64,000 nucleotides of DNA from Jiangella alkaliphila (GTDB lineage Bacteria; Actinomycetota; Actinomycetes; Jiangellales; Jiangellaceae): positions 186,001-250,000 of the forward strand of contig NZ_LT629791.1 in NCBI RefSeq assembly GCF_900105925.1. The letters are read 5' to 3'. The stretch's first letter is position 1. Every line of letters starts with the position of its first letter. A program made the translations under genes and the position numbers. The notes beneath the pieces are model-generated. The model did no database searches and was not told where the DNA came from. It saw only the letters and a list, made by a program, of their open reading frames with translations. Of this stretch, positions 56,649 to 64,000 are shown piece after piece.

Positions 56649-57470
56649 TCAGGCGGTCCACACGCCGCGGGCGGCGGCGTCGCGAGCGTAGTCGGAGAAG
56701 TCCTTGGGAGCGCGGCCCAGAGCACGCTGGACGCCGTCGGCCAAGGACGAGTTGCGGCCGTCGAGCACCTCGCGGAACAGGTAGCCGAGCAGCCAGGCGA
56801 TGTCGGCCGGGAGGCCCTCGGTCTCCAGCGCCGCGCTGTAGTCGTCCAGCGGGACGTGGACGAAGGCGATCTCGCGGCCGGTGGCCTTGGCGATCTCGGC
56901 GACCGCCTCGGCGAAGGTCAGCATCCGCGGGCCGGTCAGCTCGTACAGCTCACCGAGGTGGCCGTCCTCCGTCAGCGCCGCAACCGCGACATCGGCGATG
57001 TCGTCGGCGTCGACGAACGGCTCCGGCACGTCGCCGGACGGCAGGGCGACCTCGCCGGCCAGGATCGGCTCGAGCAGGTAGTTCTCGTCGAAGTTCTGGT
57101 TGAACCAGGAGCACCGCACGATCGTCCACTCCAGCCCGGACTCCTGCACGACCTTCTCTGCGGCCTGCGCCTCCTCCTCGCCACGGCCGGACAGCAGCAC
57201 GATCCGCTCGACGCCGGCCTCGCGGGCGGCGTCGGTCAGTGCGGTGATCGCCTCGACGGAGCCGGGGACCGCGAGGTCCGGGTAGTACGCGACGTACACC
57301 CGGCGGGCCCCGGCCAGCGCGGCCGGCCAGGTCGAGCGGTCGGTCCACTCGAACGGGATCTCGGCCGACCGCGACCCGACGCGAACGTCGACGCCGCGGG
57401 CGGTGAGCCGCTCGATGACCCGGCTGCCGGTCTTGCCGGTGCCGCCGAGGACGAGGGTGGTGGCGTTCAT
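56649..57470 (-). CDS. NmrA-like NAD(P)-binding protein
   Basis: A 273-residue atypical SDR of the NmrA/TMR family. The N-terminal 'TLVLGGTGKTGSRVIERLTARGVDVRVGSRS' is the dinucleotide site; 'VERIVLLSGRGEEE', 'WTIVRCSWFNQNF' and 'VDADDIADVAVAAL' are further hallmarks. Some relatives are quinone/NADPH reductases, others redox sensors. Divergent from the AraC regulator, with a palindrome between, so probably its target together with DUF1772. Confidence 0.88.
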   Translation of the reverse strand: MNATTLVLGGTGKTGSRVIERLTARGVDVRVGSRSAEIPFEWTDRSTWPAALAGARRVYVAYYPDLAVPGSVEAITALTDAAREAGVERIVLLSGRGEEEAQAAEKVVQESGLEWTIVRCSWFNQNFDENYLLEPILAGEVALPSGDVPEPFVDADDIADVAVAALTEDGHLGELYELTGPRMLTFAEAVAEIAKATGREIAFVHVPLDDYSAALETEGLPADIAWLLGYLFREVLDGRNSSLADGVQRALGRAPKDFSDYARDAAARGVWTA

Positions 57471-57498
57471 GGTGTCTCCTCCGTTGCTTCGGTGTGTT

Positions 57499-57520
57499 CT
57501 TGACTTGTCGTCCAGTCAAG
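57499..57520. promoter_or_regulatory. CTTGACT-N8-AGTCAAG inverted repeat
   Basis: A perfect 7-bp dyad (57499-57505, 57514-57520) in the gap between the divergent NmrA-like and AraC genes. It could be the AraC operator; TTGACT on either strand could also serve as a -35 element. The two readings are not exclusive. Confidence 0.5.
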
Positions 57521-57619
57521 CAGCGCTCCACCGGCGGATCTATGACTGCTCGGCCGCCGTTCATGCTCGATCGTCCAGCGGGGCTGGATCTCCGGCATGG
57601 ACGGGCGGATACTCGACGT

Positions 57620-58603
57620 ATGACGACGACGCCGGACTACTGGGCGCCCACCGACCCGCTGGGTGAGGCGCTGCATCAGATGCGCATGAACGGCGCGTTC
57701 TACAGCCGTTCCGAGCTGACCGCCCCGTGGGGCATGACGATGCCGGCGATGCCGGGCCACATCTGGTTCCACATCGTGACGTCCGGCCCGGCCTGGCTGC
57801 AGCCCGAGAACGGCGAGCCGCGGCCGCTGCTCCCCGGCGAGCTGGCGCTGGTCCCGCACGGCCGCGGGCATCTCATCCTCGGCGCGCCCGGCGTGCCCGC
57901 GCCCGACGTCATGAGCCTCGAGCGCGAGGCCGTCAGCGACCGGTACGAGCTGATCCGCTACGGCGGTGGCGGCGACCCGACCACCTTGATCTGCGGCGCC
58001 GTCCGGTTCGACCACCCGGCCGCGCGCAAGCTCGTCGACGCGCTCCCCGAGACCATCCACGTCGAGGTCGGCGGCTCGCCGCAGCAGGAGTGGATCCACA
58101 GCACCCTGCGGCTGATGGCGGTCGAGGCGCAGCAGCTGCGCCCCGGCGGCGAGGAGGTGATCACCCGGCTCGGCGACATCCTGGTGATCCAGGCGATCCG
58201 GGCGTGGCTCGAGACCGACCCCGCCGCCCGCACCGGCTGGCTCGGCGCCCTGCACGACGAGCAGATCGGCCGGGCGATCTCACTGATCCACAAGCAGCCC
58301 GACCGCGAGTGGTCGGTGGCCAGCCTCGCCTCCGAGCTGGCGATGTCCCGGTCGGCGTTCGCCGACCGCTTCACCAAGGTGGTCGGCGAGCCGGCCATGC
58401 AGTACCTGACGACGTGGCGGATGAACCTCGCGCTCGACGCACTGCAGTCCGAGCAGGCGACGGCCGCCCAGCTCGCCCGGCGGCTCGGCTACCGCTCCGA
58501 GGCCGCCTTCGCCCGCGCCTTCAAACGCGTCGTCGGCCTCCCGCCCGGCGCCGTCAAGCGCGGCGGCACACCGGTTGTCCACAGCCTCCCGACGTCGAGT
58601 TGA
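57620..58603 (+). CDS. AraC-family regulator with cupin-like N-terminus
   Basis: A 327-residue regulator. Residues about 10-200 form an AraC N-terminal cupin (cupin_6-like; 'PAMPGHIWFHIVTSGPAWLQP', 'LLPGELALVPHGRGHLIL'). The C-terminus has two HTHs: 'EWSVASLASELAMSRSAFADRFTKVVGEPAMQYLTTWRMNLA' in blocks and 'ATAAQLARRLGYRSEAAFARAFKRVVG'. This group usually controls neighbouring oxidoreductases. GATACT lies 6 bases before the ATG and there is no ribosome-binding site, consistent with a leaderless mRNA. Confidence 0.9.
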   Translation: MTTTPDYWAPTDPLGEALHQMRMNGAFYSRSELTAPWGMTMPAMPGHIWFHIVTSGPAWLQPENGEPRPLLPGELALVPHGRGHLILGAPGVPAPDVMSLEREAVSDRYELIRYGGGGDPTTLICGAVRFDHPAARKLVDALPETIHVEVGGSPQQEWIHSTLRLMAVEAQQLRPGGEEVITRLGDILVIQAIRAWLETDPAARTGWLGALHDEQIGRAISLIHKQPDREWSVASLASELAMSRSAFADRFTKVVGEPAMQYLTTWRMNLALDALQSEQATAAQLARRLGYRSEAAFARAFKRVVGLPPGAVKRGGTPVVHSLPTSS

Positions 58604-58681
58604 GGGGAGGCGCTCCATCGGCGAGGCTGGTCTCGCCCGGCCACGGCACTGAACGCACCGGCGTATCGCACCACGCTTGCG

Positions 58682-58690
58682 TTCTAGAAT
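58682..58690. promoter_or_regulatory. TTCTAGAA palindrome overlapping -10 of toxin-antitoxin operon
   Basis: TTCTAGAA (58682-58689) overlaps TAGAAT (58685-58690), a good -10 hexamer 16 bases before the toxin GTG. Autoregulation by the XRE antitoxin or toxin-antitoxin complex at such a site is usual for HigBA-like operons; the site itself is inferred. Confidence 0.45.
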
Positions 58691-58706
58691 ACGTGAGGTA
58701 TATGCT

Positions 58707-59267
58707 GTGGACCAATGGACGATCATTCAGCACCCGGACGTGGTGGAGTGGCGGAAGGGTCTGGACGAAGCCAAGGCCGCCCTCGTGGCCGACGCGCTCG
58801 ATCGGCTGTCCCAGAACGGCCCCGGCCTGGGACGACCGCTCGTCGACACCATCAGGGGCAGCCGGCATCACCACCTGAAGGAACTGCGGGCCCGCACGAT
58901 CCGCGTGCTGTTCGCGTTCGACCCGCAGCGACGCGCCGTCCTCTTGGTGGGCGGCGACAAGAGAGGCGCGTGGAGCCGCTGGTACGCGACCGCCGTCAGG
59001 ACGGCTGACGCCCGGTACGACGAGTGGCTCGATGCGATGACGAAGGAGCGACCGTGGCCTCGAACCCCACTGACCGCACGCCACGAACCGCCGACGGGCG
59101 GCCGTGGGTCGTCTACGACCCCGATGAGGCCAAGCGGAGCATCGGCCCGGCAGCCCTGTCCGAAGCCCGGGCGCAGCTGGACACCGAGATCGCCGCCTAC
59201 CAGCTCACGGAAATCCGCAAGGCCCAGGGACGTACGCAGACGCAGGTCGCTGCCGACATGGGGGTAA
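58707..59267 (+). CDS. HigB/RelE-like toxin (Gp49 family) with unusual C-terminal extension
   Basis: The first about 115 residues match the phage-derived Gp49-like/HigB toxin family of type II systems: 'VVEWRKGLDEAKAALVADALDRLSQNGPGLGRPLVDTI', 'RHHHLKELRARTIRVLFAFDPQRRAVLLVGGDK', 'WYATAVRTADARYDEWL' (in blocks). Such toxins cleave mRNA on the ribosome. Normal members end at about this point; here there is no stop, and the frame continues for about 70 low-complexity residues to 59267, overlapping the antitoxin gene by 214 bases. GTG start with GAGG 8 bases upstream. Either the extension is real or a stop was lost; the toxin may be altered. Confidence 0.82.
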   Translation: MDQWTIIQHPDVVEWRKGLDEAKAALVADALDRLSQNGPGLGRPLVDTIRGSRHHHLKELRARTIRVLFAFDPQRRAVLLVGGDKRGAWSRWYATAVRTADARYDEWLDAMTKERPWPRTPLTARHEPPTGGRGSSTTPMRPSGASARQPCPKPGRSWTPRSPPTSSRKSARPRDVRRRRSLPTWG

Positions 59268-59407
59268 GCCAGAAGCGGATCAGCGCCATCGAGTCCGGCG
59301 ACCTGATGAAGACCGAGGTCGACACCGTCGCCCGCTACGTCGAGGCGCTGGGCGGCCGGGTGCGCGTCGTGGCCGACTTCCCCGAGGGCAGTGTCACCAT
59401 CCGCTGA
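59054..59407 (+). CDS. XRE-family antitoxin (HigA-like)
   Basis: A 117-residue protein whose C-terminal half is an XRE helix-turn-helix: 'ALSEARAQLDTEIAAYQLTEIRKAQGRTQTQVAADMGVSQKRISAIESGDLM' in blocks, then 'VDTVARYVEALGGRVRVVADFPEGSVTI'. This is the standard antitoxin partner of Gp49-like toxins, which neutralises the toxin and represses the operon. GTG 59054 is chosen because AAGGAG lies 5 bases upstream; it lies inside the toxin's extended frame. Confidence 0.9.
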   Translation: MASNPTDRTPRTADGRPWVVYDPDEAKRSIGPAALSEARAQLDTEIAAYQLTEIRKAQGRTQTQVAADMGVSQKRISAIESGDLMKTEVDTVARYVEALGGRVRVVADFPEGSVTIR

Positions 59408-59415
59408 CGGCGCGT

Positions 59416-59445
59416 GGTTCGCGCAGCCACGACGCCGCGCGAACC
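59416..59445. terminator. Two-way hairpin between antitoxin and beta-helix genes
   Basis: GGTTCGCGC (59416-59424) and GCGCGAACC (59437-59445) form a perfect 9-bp stem with a 12-base loop between convergent genes. There is no U-tract, as is common for high-GC terminators; the assignment rests on position and symmetry. Confidence 0.55.
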
Positions 59446-59458
59446 GCCCGCCCCGCGC

Positions 59459-61567
59459 TCAGCTGACCAGCTGGTAGCCGAACTGGACCTCGAGGTTCTG
59501 CGCCCCGCTGGCGCCCGCGACCCGCACCTGCAGCCGCTTCGGCGCGGCCAGCGCGTCAACGGCCGGTGGAACGGTGAGCTGGATGGTCTGCAGCGACGTC
59601 GTGGTGGCCTGCTGCGAGCCGACCAGCGCGCCGGCGGCCTCAAGTTGCACGGTGCAGCTGCCGGCGCCGACCACCCGGGTGACACGGGTGATGCGGATCC
59701 GCTGGCCGTCGAGGTAGAGGAGGTTGCCGAAGTCGTACAGGCCATCGGCGACCGCGCCGGCGACACGCGCGATGAGGCGGCCGTCGAGCTGTTCCATGCC
59801 CTTGTTGCCGATGATGCGGGTCTGCGCGTTCTGCGTCCCGGTCAGCAGGTACGGCCCGACGGCGTTGCCGGCGAGGTCGTTGTTGCTGATCAGCACGTCG
59901 GGCGCGGCGCTGATCAGGCCGTAGTCCTGACGGTGGCTGCCCTCGGCCAGCCGGCCCAGGATGTTGCCCGTCACGACCACCTTCGACGCGGTGGAGCGCA
60001 GGTGGATGCCGGTGCCGGTGAGCATGGCCAGCCCGCCGCCGCTGTAGGTGCCGCCGAGTGCCGCGCCGGCCAGGTCGACCCGGGTGGCGTCGACGACGGT
60101 GATGGGCCAGGTGCCGTTGACCCCGACGGCCCCGGCGACCTGCTCGATGCGGACGCGGTCGCCGGTCTCCCAGCCATGCGCGGTGCCGAGCGTGACCCGG
60201 ACCCCGCCGGAGACGGCGGCAACGCCGGTGACGGCGAGGCCGTAGTCGGTGTGGGCGAAGCGGCCGTTGTTGCCGATGGTGCAGCCGGTGACCGTGACGC
60301 GGGTGGAGGCGACGTCGATGCCGTGCCGGCCCGAGCCGCGGATCACGCAGCCGGTGAACAGGGCGCCGCCGGTGAACGTCTCGAGGATGCGGACGTTGTC
60401 GTGCACGCCGTCGCAGGAGATGTAGCAGTTGGCGAACTTCGCCTGGGCGCCCTTCTCCAGCAGCACCGGGTGGCCGTGGCCGTTCTCGAAGCCGCCGCCC
60501 TCGAAGTAGAGGAACTTCGGCAGGGCGTCGTCATCCGGGTCGGTGGTGATGGTGTTGCGCATCCAGATGCCGTGCCGCCCGAACAGGATCGCTACCCCGA
60601 TGAACTTGATCGAGCCGCCCTGGCCGTCGATGACGACGTTGTCGGTGTTCGGGTTGTCAGTGCCGGCGGCGATGGCGCACTCGACGAACTCGACCGGGTC
60701 GGCCCGGGACGTGTTCGCCTCGCCGTTGAGCAGGATCACCTGCTCGCCGTGGAACTCGTTCCAGACGCAGTTGAGGAACCGGACGGTGTTGCACGAGCGC
60801 AGCAGGATGCCGTTGTAGCCGAGCCGGAACCGGACGTTCTGGAACGTCAGCATGTAGTTGCCGTCGTCCTTCTCGGGGCCGATCCGCTCGGTGCGGATCA
60901 TGTACCCACCCTGAAGGTTCACGCCCTGGAACTGCAGGTCGCGGAAGCCGCCGCCGTGGCAGCCGGACAACACGAAGCCGTCGGCCGTGCCGGTCGCGAT
61001 GAGGAACTGCGTCCCGGTGCCGAGCGAGTCGGTGGGGCCGACGCCGCGGAAGGTGATCGGTACCCGCTCGACCCGGATCGTCGACTGGATGCGGATCTTG
61101 CCCGGCCCGAACTCGATGATGCCGCCGAGCGGCAGGGCGTCGACGGCCTTCTGGACGCGGTCGGAGTCGTCGGTGTCGCCGACGCCGAGGCAGCCGAAGT
61201 CGGCCAGGTTGATCGTCGTCGAGGCCGGGCGCTTCCAGCGGCCGGTGGCGACCCCGTCGACGGCGAAGACGGTGCCGCCGTTGCCGGCCTCGGTGGAGGC
61301 GGCGTCCCAGTACAGCACGCCGCCGCCGATGCCGGCGCCGGCGATGCCGGGGGCGTCCTTCCAGTAGCCGAGCAGTTGGAGCTGGGCGCCGTCGGCCGCG
61401 CCGGCCAGGAGGTCGTCGACGCACTCGATGGTCTCGATGCCGGCCAGCGCGGCGCGTGGGGCGGCCGCCGCAGACGGAGCCAGCGCGGCGCCGCCGGCGG
61501 CGGCCAGGCCGGCGACTCCGAGGGCGGACAGGCCGCGGCGGCTGATCGTGCGGTCACCTGTGCTCAT
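59459..61567 (-). CDS. Tat-exported right-handed beta-helix protein
   Basis: A 702-residue exported protein. Tat signal 'ISRRGLSALGVAGLAAAGGAA'; the mature chain starts with a pectate-lyase-3-type segment ('INLADFGCLGVGDTDDSDRVQKAVDALPLGGIIEFGPG') and continues with many short parallel-beta repeats ('VRFLNCVWNEF', 'VEFVECAIA', 'ALFTGCVIRGSGRHGIDV', 'VTVTGCTIGNNG', 'VVVTGNILGR'). Such proteins bind or cleave polysaccharides; no specific catalytic site can be assigned. ATG 61567 is set by AAAGGAG 8 bases upstream. It lies 131 bp after the ABC permease on the same strand, so it may act on the glycan whose products the transporter imports. Confidence 0.85.
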   Translation of the reverse strand: MSTGDRTISRRGLSALGVAGLAAAGGAALAPSAAAAPRAALAGIETIECVDDLLAGAADGAQLQLLGYWKDAPGIAGAGIGGGVLYWDAASTEAGNGGTVFAVDGVATGRWKRPASTTINLADFGCLGVGDTDDSDRVQKAVDALPLGGIIEFGPGKIRIQSTIRVERVPITFRGVGPTDSLGTGTQFLIATGTADGFVLSGCHGGGFRDLQFQGVNLQGGYMIRTERIGPEKDDGNYMLTFQNVRFRLGYNGILLRSCNTVRFLNCVWNEFHGEQVILLNGEANTSRADPVEFVECAIAAGTDNPNTDNVVIDGQGGSIKFIGVAILFGRHGIWMRNTITTDPDDDALPKFLYFEGGGFENGHGHPVLLEKGAQAKFANCYISCDGVHDNVRILETFTGGALFTGCVIRGSGRHGIDVASTRVTVTGCTIGNNGRFAHTDYGLAVTGVAAVSGGVRVTLGTAHGWETGDRVRIEQVAGAVGVNGTWPITVVDATRVDLAGAALGGTYSGGGLAMLTGTGIHLRSTASKVVVTGNILGRLAEGSHRQDYGLISAAPDVLISNNDLAGNAVGPYLLTGTQNAQTRIIGNKGMEQLDGRLIARVAGAVADGLYDFGNLLYLDGQRIRITRVTRVVGAGSCTVQLEAAGALVGSQQATTTSLQTIQLTVPPAVDALAAPKRLQVRVAGASGAQNLEVQFGYQLVS

Positions 61568-61698
61568 GGCGATCACTCCTTTGTGAGGGCGCGCGGGGGC
61601 ACGCTCCCGGCCGAGGTACGTCTCTCAACCGAGGACGAGAATGTTCAGCTGGGCGAGCAGAACGGGCGTGACGATCGAGCGGGTGGTGCGGCCTGGGC

Positions 61699-62649
61699 TC
61701 AGCCCTTGACCGCGCCGATGAGCATTCCCTTCGCGAAGTGGCGCTGGAGGAACGGGTAGACGAGCGCGATGGGGACCAGGCTGATGACGAGGATCGCCAT
61801 CTGCAGCGACTGCGCCGGCGGCATGACGGTGCCGGCGATGTCCGCGGTGTCGACGCCGAACGCGGCGTTGTCGACCACGTACGTGCGCAAGACCAGCTGC
61901 AACGGCCATTTCTCGGTGTCGTTGATGTAGAGGACGGCGTTGAAGAACGCGTTCCAGTAGGCGACGGCGTTGAACAGCCCGATGACCGCGATGACGGCCT
62001 TCGACAGCGGCAGCACGATGCGGGTGAGGATCTGCAGCTCGTTGGCGCCGTCGATGCGAGCGGCGTCGACCAGCTCGCCGGGGATCTCTTGGAAGAACGC
62101 GCGCATGATGATCACCTGGAACGCGCCCACCATGGTCGGCAGGATCAGTGACCAGTAGGAGTCGAGCAGCCCGAGCTGCCGCACGGTGAGGTACGTCGGG
62201 ATCATGCCCGGCGTGAAGAACAGCGTGAACAGCACGGTGAGCAGCACCGGCTTGTGCAGGAAGCTGCTGGACCGGCTCAGCGAGTACGCGAGCAGGGTGA
62301 CGCAGGTCAGCGACAGCCCGGTGCCGACCACGGTGATGCCGATGGAGATCACCAACGCGCGGGTGACCACGCCGCCGGACAGGATCGCCCGGTACGCGTC
62401 GAGGTTCGGCCGGTCCGGCCAGAGCACGTAGCCGCCGGCCTCGGTGACCTGCTGCTGGTCGGCCAGGCTGGTCGAGACGACGGCGAGGAACGGCAGGATC
62501 ACCAGGGCGCAGGCGATCAGCAGCACGATGCCCTTGAGGCCGCGGACCGGCAGCCCCGGCCGTGGCGTCCCGGCGATCGTGTGCGGCCGGCGGGCCCGGC
62601 CGCCGCGGCGGTCGTCGCGCCGGTCGTCGCGGATGATGGTGTCGGTCAC
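61699..62649 (-). CDS. Carbohydrate ABC transporter permease (MalG/LplC type)
   Basis: A 316-residue permease with six predicted membrane helices and the EAA loop 'EIPGELVDAARIDGANELQILTRIVLPL', which contacts the ATPase. 'FFTPGMIPTYLTVRQLGLLDSYWSLILPTMVGAFQVIIMRAFF' (in blocks) is typical of the LplC/YtcP branch that imports complex oligosaccharides. It starts with GTG inside the stop of the partner permease (GTGA overlap). No ATPase is encoded nearby; in this transporter class a shared MsiK-like ATPase is usual in Actinobacteria. Confidence 0.92.
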   Translation of the reverse strand: MTDTIIRDDRRDDRRGGRARRPHTIAGTPRPGLPVRGLKGIVLLIACALVILPFLAVVSTSLADQQQVTEAGGYVLWPDRPNLDAYRAILSGGVVTRALVISIGITVVGTGLSLTCVTLLAYSLSRSSSFLHKPVLLTVLFTLFFTPGMIPTYLTVRQLGLLDSYWSLILPTMVGAFQVIIMRAFFQEIPGELVDAARIDGANELQILTRIVLPLSKAVIAVIGLFNAVAYWNAFFNAVLYINDTEKWPLQLVLRTYVVDNAAFGVDTADIAGTVMPPAQSLQMAILVISLVPIALVYPFLQRHFAKGMLIGAVKG

Positions 62650-63659
62650 TTGGAGTACACCCCTCTCTCGCCGAGCAGGTGCGCGACCTTGTTGGCGCCC
62701 AGCACCAGGACGACGCCGACCAGCCCCTTGATCAGGCCGACCGCCGCCGACACGCCCCAGTTGCCGCCGATGACGCCGTTGAAGTAGACGTAGGTGTCGA
62801 GCACTTCGGCGGCGTCGGCGCCGACCTGTTGCTGTTGCAGGATGAGCTGCTCGAAGCCGACGGTCAGCACGTCGCCGAGCTTGAGGATGAGCAGCAGCAC
62901 GATGACGCCGCGGATGCTCGGCAGCGTGACGTGCCACAGCTGCCGCATGCGCGACGCGCCGTCGACCGCGCTGGCCTCGTACAGCTCCATGTCGACCCGC
63001 GACAGCGCGGCCAGGAAGATGATCGTCCCCCAGCCGGCGTCCTTCCAGATCACCTGCGACGTGATGAGCGTGAGGAACATGTCGGGGTTGCCGAAGATCG
63101 ACAGCGTCGCCCACTCGTGCGACCGCAGGAAGTTGTTCAGCAGCCCGGCGTTGCCCAGCATGTGCTGGAAGATCGCGACGACGACCACCCACGACATGAA
63201 GTGCGGCAGGTACAGGATCGACTGCACCAGCCGCTTGAGCCGCTCGCTGAGCATGGAGTTCAGCAGCAGTGCGAGCGCGATCGGCACCGGGAACACGACG
63301 ACGATCTGCACGAACGAGATGACCAGGGTGTTCGTCAGCGCGTTGACGAACGCGGGGTCGCCGTTGAAGACCACCTCGAAGTTCTGGAACCCGACCCAGG
63401 GGGAGTCCCAGATGCCGATGTAGGGCTGGTAGTCCTTGAACGCGATGACGTTGCCGAGCAGCGGCACGTAGTTGAACAGCAGCACGACCAGCAGCCCGGG
63501 CACACCGAGCAGCAGCAGGAACCGGTCGCGACGGAACCTGGTCCGCCGCGACGCCCGCGCCTGCGGCGCGCCCGCCCCGGGCGACCCGGGCCGGCCGCTC
63601 CGGCGCGGCCGGCGGCTCCGGCCGGCCGGAGCCGGTGTCGTCTCTACCTCTGTGGCCAT
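62646..63659 (-). CDS. Carbohydrate ABC transporter permease (LplB type)
   Basis: A 337-residue permease: a basic, Pro/Arg-rich N-terminal tail of about 50 residues, then six predicted helices ('FLLLLGVPGLLVVLLFNYVPLLG', 'YQPYIGIWDSPWVGFQNFEVVF', 'LYLPHFMSWVVVVAIFQHML') and the EAA loop 'MELYEASAVDGASRMRQLWHVTLPSIRG'. It pairs with the MalG-type permease. ATG 63659 has GGAGG a few bases upstream. Confidence 0.92.
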   Translation of the reverse strand: MATEVETTPAPAGRSRRPRRSGRPGSPGAGAPQARASRRTRFRRDRFLLLLGVPGLLVVLLFNYVPLLGNVIAFKDYQPYIGIWDSPWVGFQNFEVVFNGDPAFVNALTNTLVISFVQIVVVFPVPIALALLLNSMLSERLKRLVQSILYLPHFMSWVVVVAIFQHMLGNAGLLNNFLRSHEWATLSIFGNPDMFLTLITSQVIWKDAGWGTIIFLAALSRVDMELYEASAVDGASRMRQLWHVTLPSIRGVIVLLLILKLGDVLTVGFEQLILQQQQVGADAAEVLDTYVYFNGVIGGNWGVSAAVGLIKGLVGVVLVLGANKVAHLLGERGVYSK

Positions 63660-63687
63660 GCTGCCTCCATGCCGGTCGGCGGCATCC

Positions 63688-64000
63688 TCAGCGTGCCTCG
63701 GCGAAGGCGGCCTCGAGCTCCGTGCGGATCTGGTCGCCACCCTGCCGGCGCCAGTTGTCCACGACGGTGTCCCAGTACTCGATCGGCTGGCGGCCGGCGA
63801 GGATCTCGAGCGCGCCGTCGTCGACGATCTTCGTCAGCTGGCCGCCCTTGTTGATGGACGCTTCGGAGTACAGGCCCTCGGCGGCGCTGCGGACGACGTT
63901 GGGGATGGCCTCCTCCTGGTAGGCGCGCTGGGCGTCGACCCGGTCGCGAGCGCGCGGGCCGAGCACGTGCGGGGAGTCGGCGACGTACTCCAGCGGCACC
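63688..64000 (-). CDS. ABC transporter extracellular solute-binding protein (5' part outside window)
   Basis: Only the last 104 residues are visible; the gene runs off the right edge. 'YQEEAIPNVVRSAAEGLYSEASINKGGQLTKIVDDGALEILAGRQPIEYWDTVVDNWRRQGGDQIRTELEAAFAEA' (in blocks) is the C-terminal helical end of LplA/YtcQ-type family 1 solute-binding proteins. It lies 28 bp before the LplB-type permease and gives the system its sugar specificity, which cannot be judged from this fragment. Confidence 0.85.
   Translation of the reverse strand, partial: VPLEYVADSPHVLGPRARDRVDAQRAYQEEAIPNVVRSAAEGLYSEASINKGGQLTKIVDDGALEILAGRQPIEYWDTVVDNWRRQGGDQIRTELEAAFAEAR

Overview
The window is very GC-rich, with strong third-position G/C bias, GTG/TTG starts and many 4-base ATGA/GTGA overlaps, so it comes from a high-GC actinobacterium. 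The gene content fits: F420/FMN-type luciferase-like (LLM) oxidoreductases, a DUF222/HNH (13E12-type) endonuclease, DUF2630, an MmyB-type XRE regulator, a GAF protein of GAF-ANTAR type, and Tat-exported enzymes. A Jiangella-like soil or plant-associated organism is my guess; no rRNA or other marker in the window settles it. I see about 58 protein-coding genes, no tRNA or rRNA, no CRISPR array, no prophage and no complete IS. Every gap between genes is shorter than 300 bases.

1-12.4 kb: partial GAF sensor, UXS-like epimerase with an altered catalytic lysine, GlsB-like membrane protein, PfkB kinase-SurE operon, LLM enzyme/MarR divergon, a Tat-exported FAD oxidoreductase, an EEP-family phosphoesterase, an MFS/LysR divergon, DUF2630 and a coiled-coil protein. 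12.4-19.9 kb: an NhaA antiporter fused to a DsbA-like domain, a response regulator fused to a thioredoxin-reductase-like flavoprotein with its own sensor kinase, and a PhoD phosphatase paired with an Fn3/carbohydrate-module protein.

19.9-22.9 kb holds a three-gene minus-strand operon: a nicotianamine-synthase homologue, an ATP-grasp ligase and an LLM oxidoreductase. This looks like a small, possibly undescribed metallophore or related pathway.

23.7-41.8 kb is a carbohydrate or organic-acid utilisation region. An IclR regulator lies among four promoters that share one layout: TTGACG -35, 17-18 bp spacer, -10, then 13-15 nt downstream a GTTC/GAAC operator. They drive a secreted DUF5107 protein, an Ldh2-type dehydrogenase plus DJ-1/PfpI protein, a substrate-binding lipoprotein plus a large secreted protein of unknown function, and an aldehyde dehydrogenase plus complete sugar ABC transporter. 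An SDR/MmyB pair, two tandem FKBP lipoproteins and a 166-bp MITE-like element sit inside this region.

41.8-58.6 kb: a methyltransferase, a prenyltransferase-like protein, an MFS exporter, an ECF sigma/zinc anti-sigma pair divergent from a DrrAB-type exporter, a 1241-residue subtilase with a hairpin over its ribosome-binding site, a DapA-family/LuxR pair, the HNH endonuclease, an NAD-epimerase and a DUF1772/NmrA/AraC group. 58.7-64 kb: a HigBA-like toxin-antitoxin pair whose toxin frame lacks a stop before the antitoxin, then a sugar ABC importer (binding protein cut by the right edge, two permeases) ending in a Tat-exported beta-helix protein.

Repeats: two 76-bp palindromic elements about 47.7 kb apart, and one 26-bp perfect inverted repeat, all between convergent genes.
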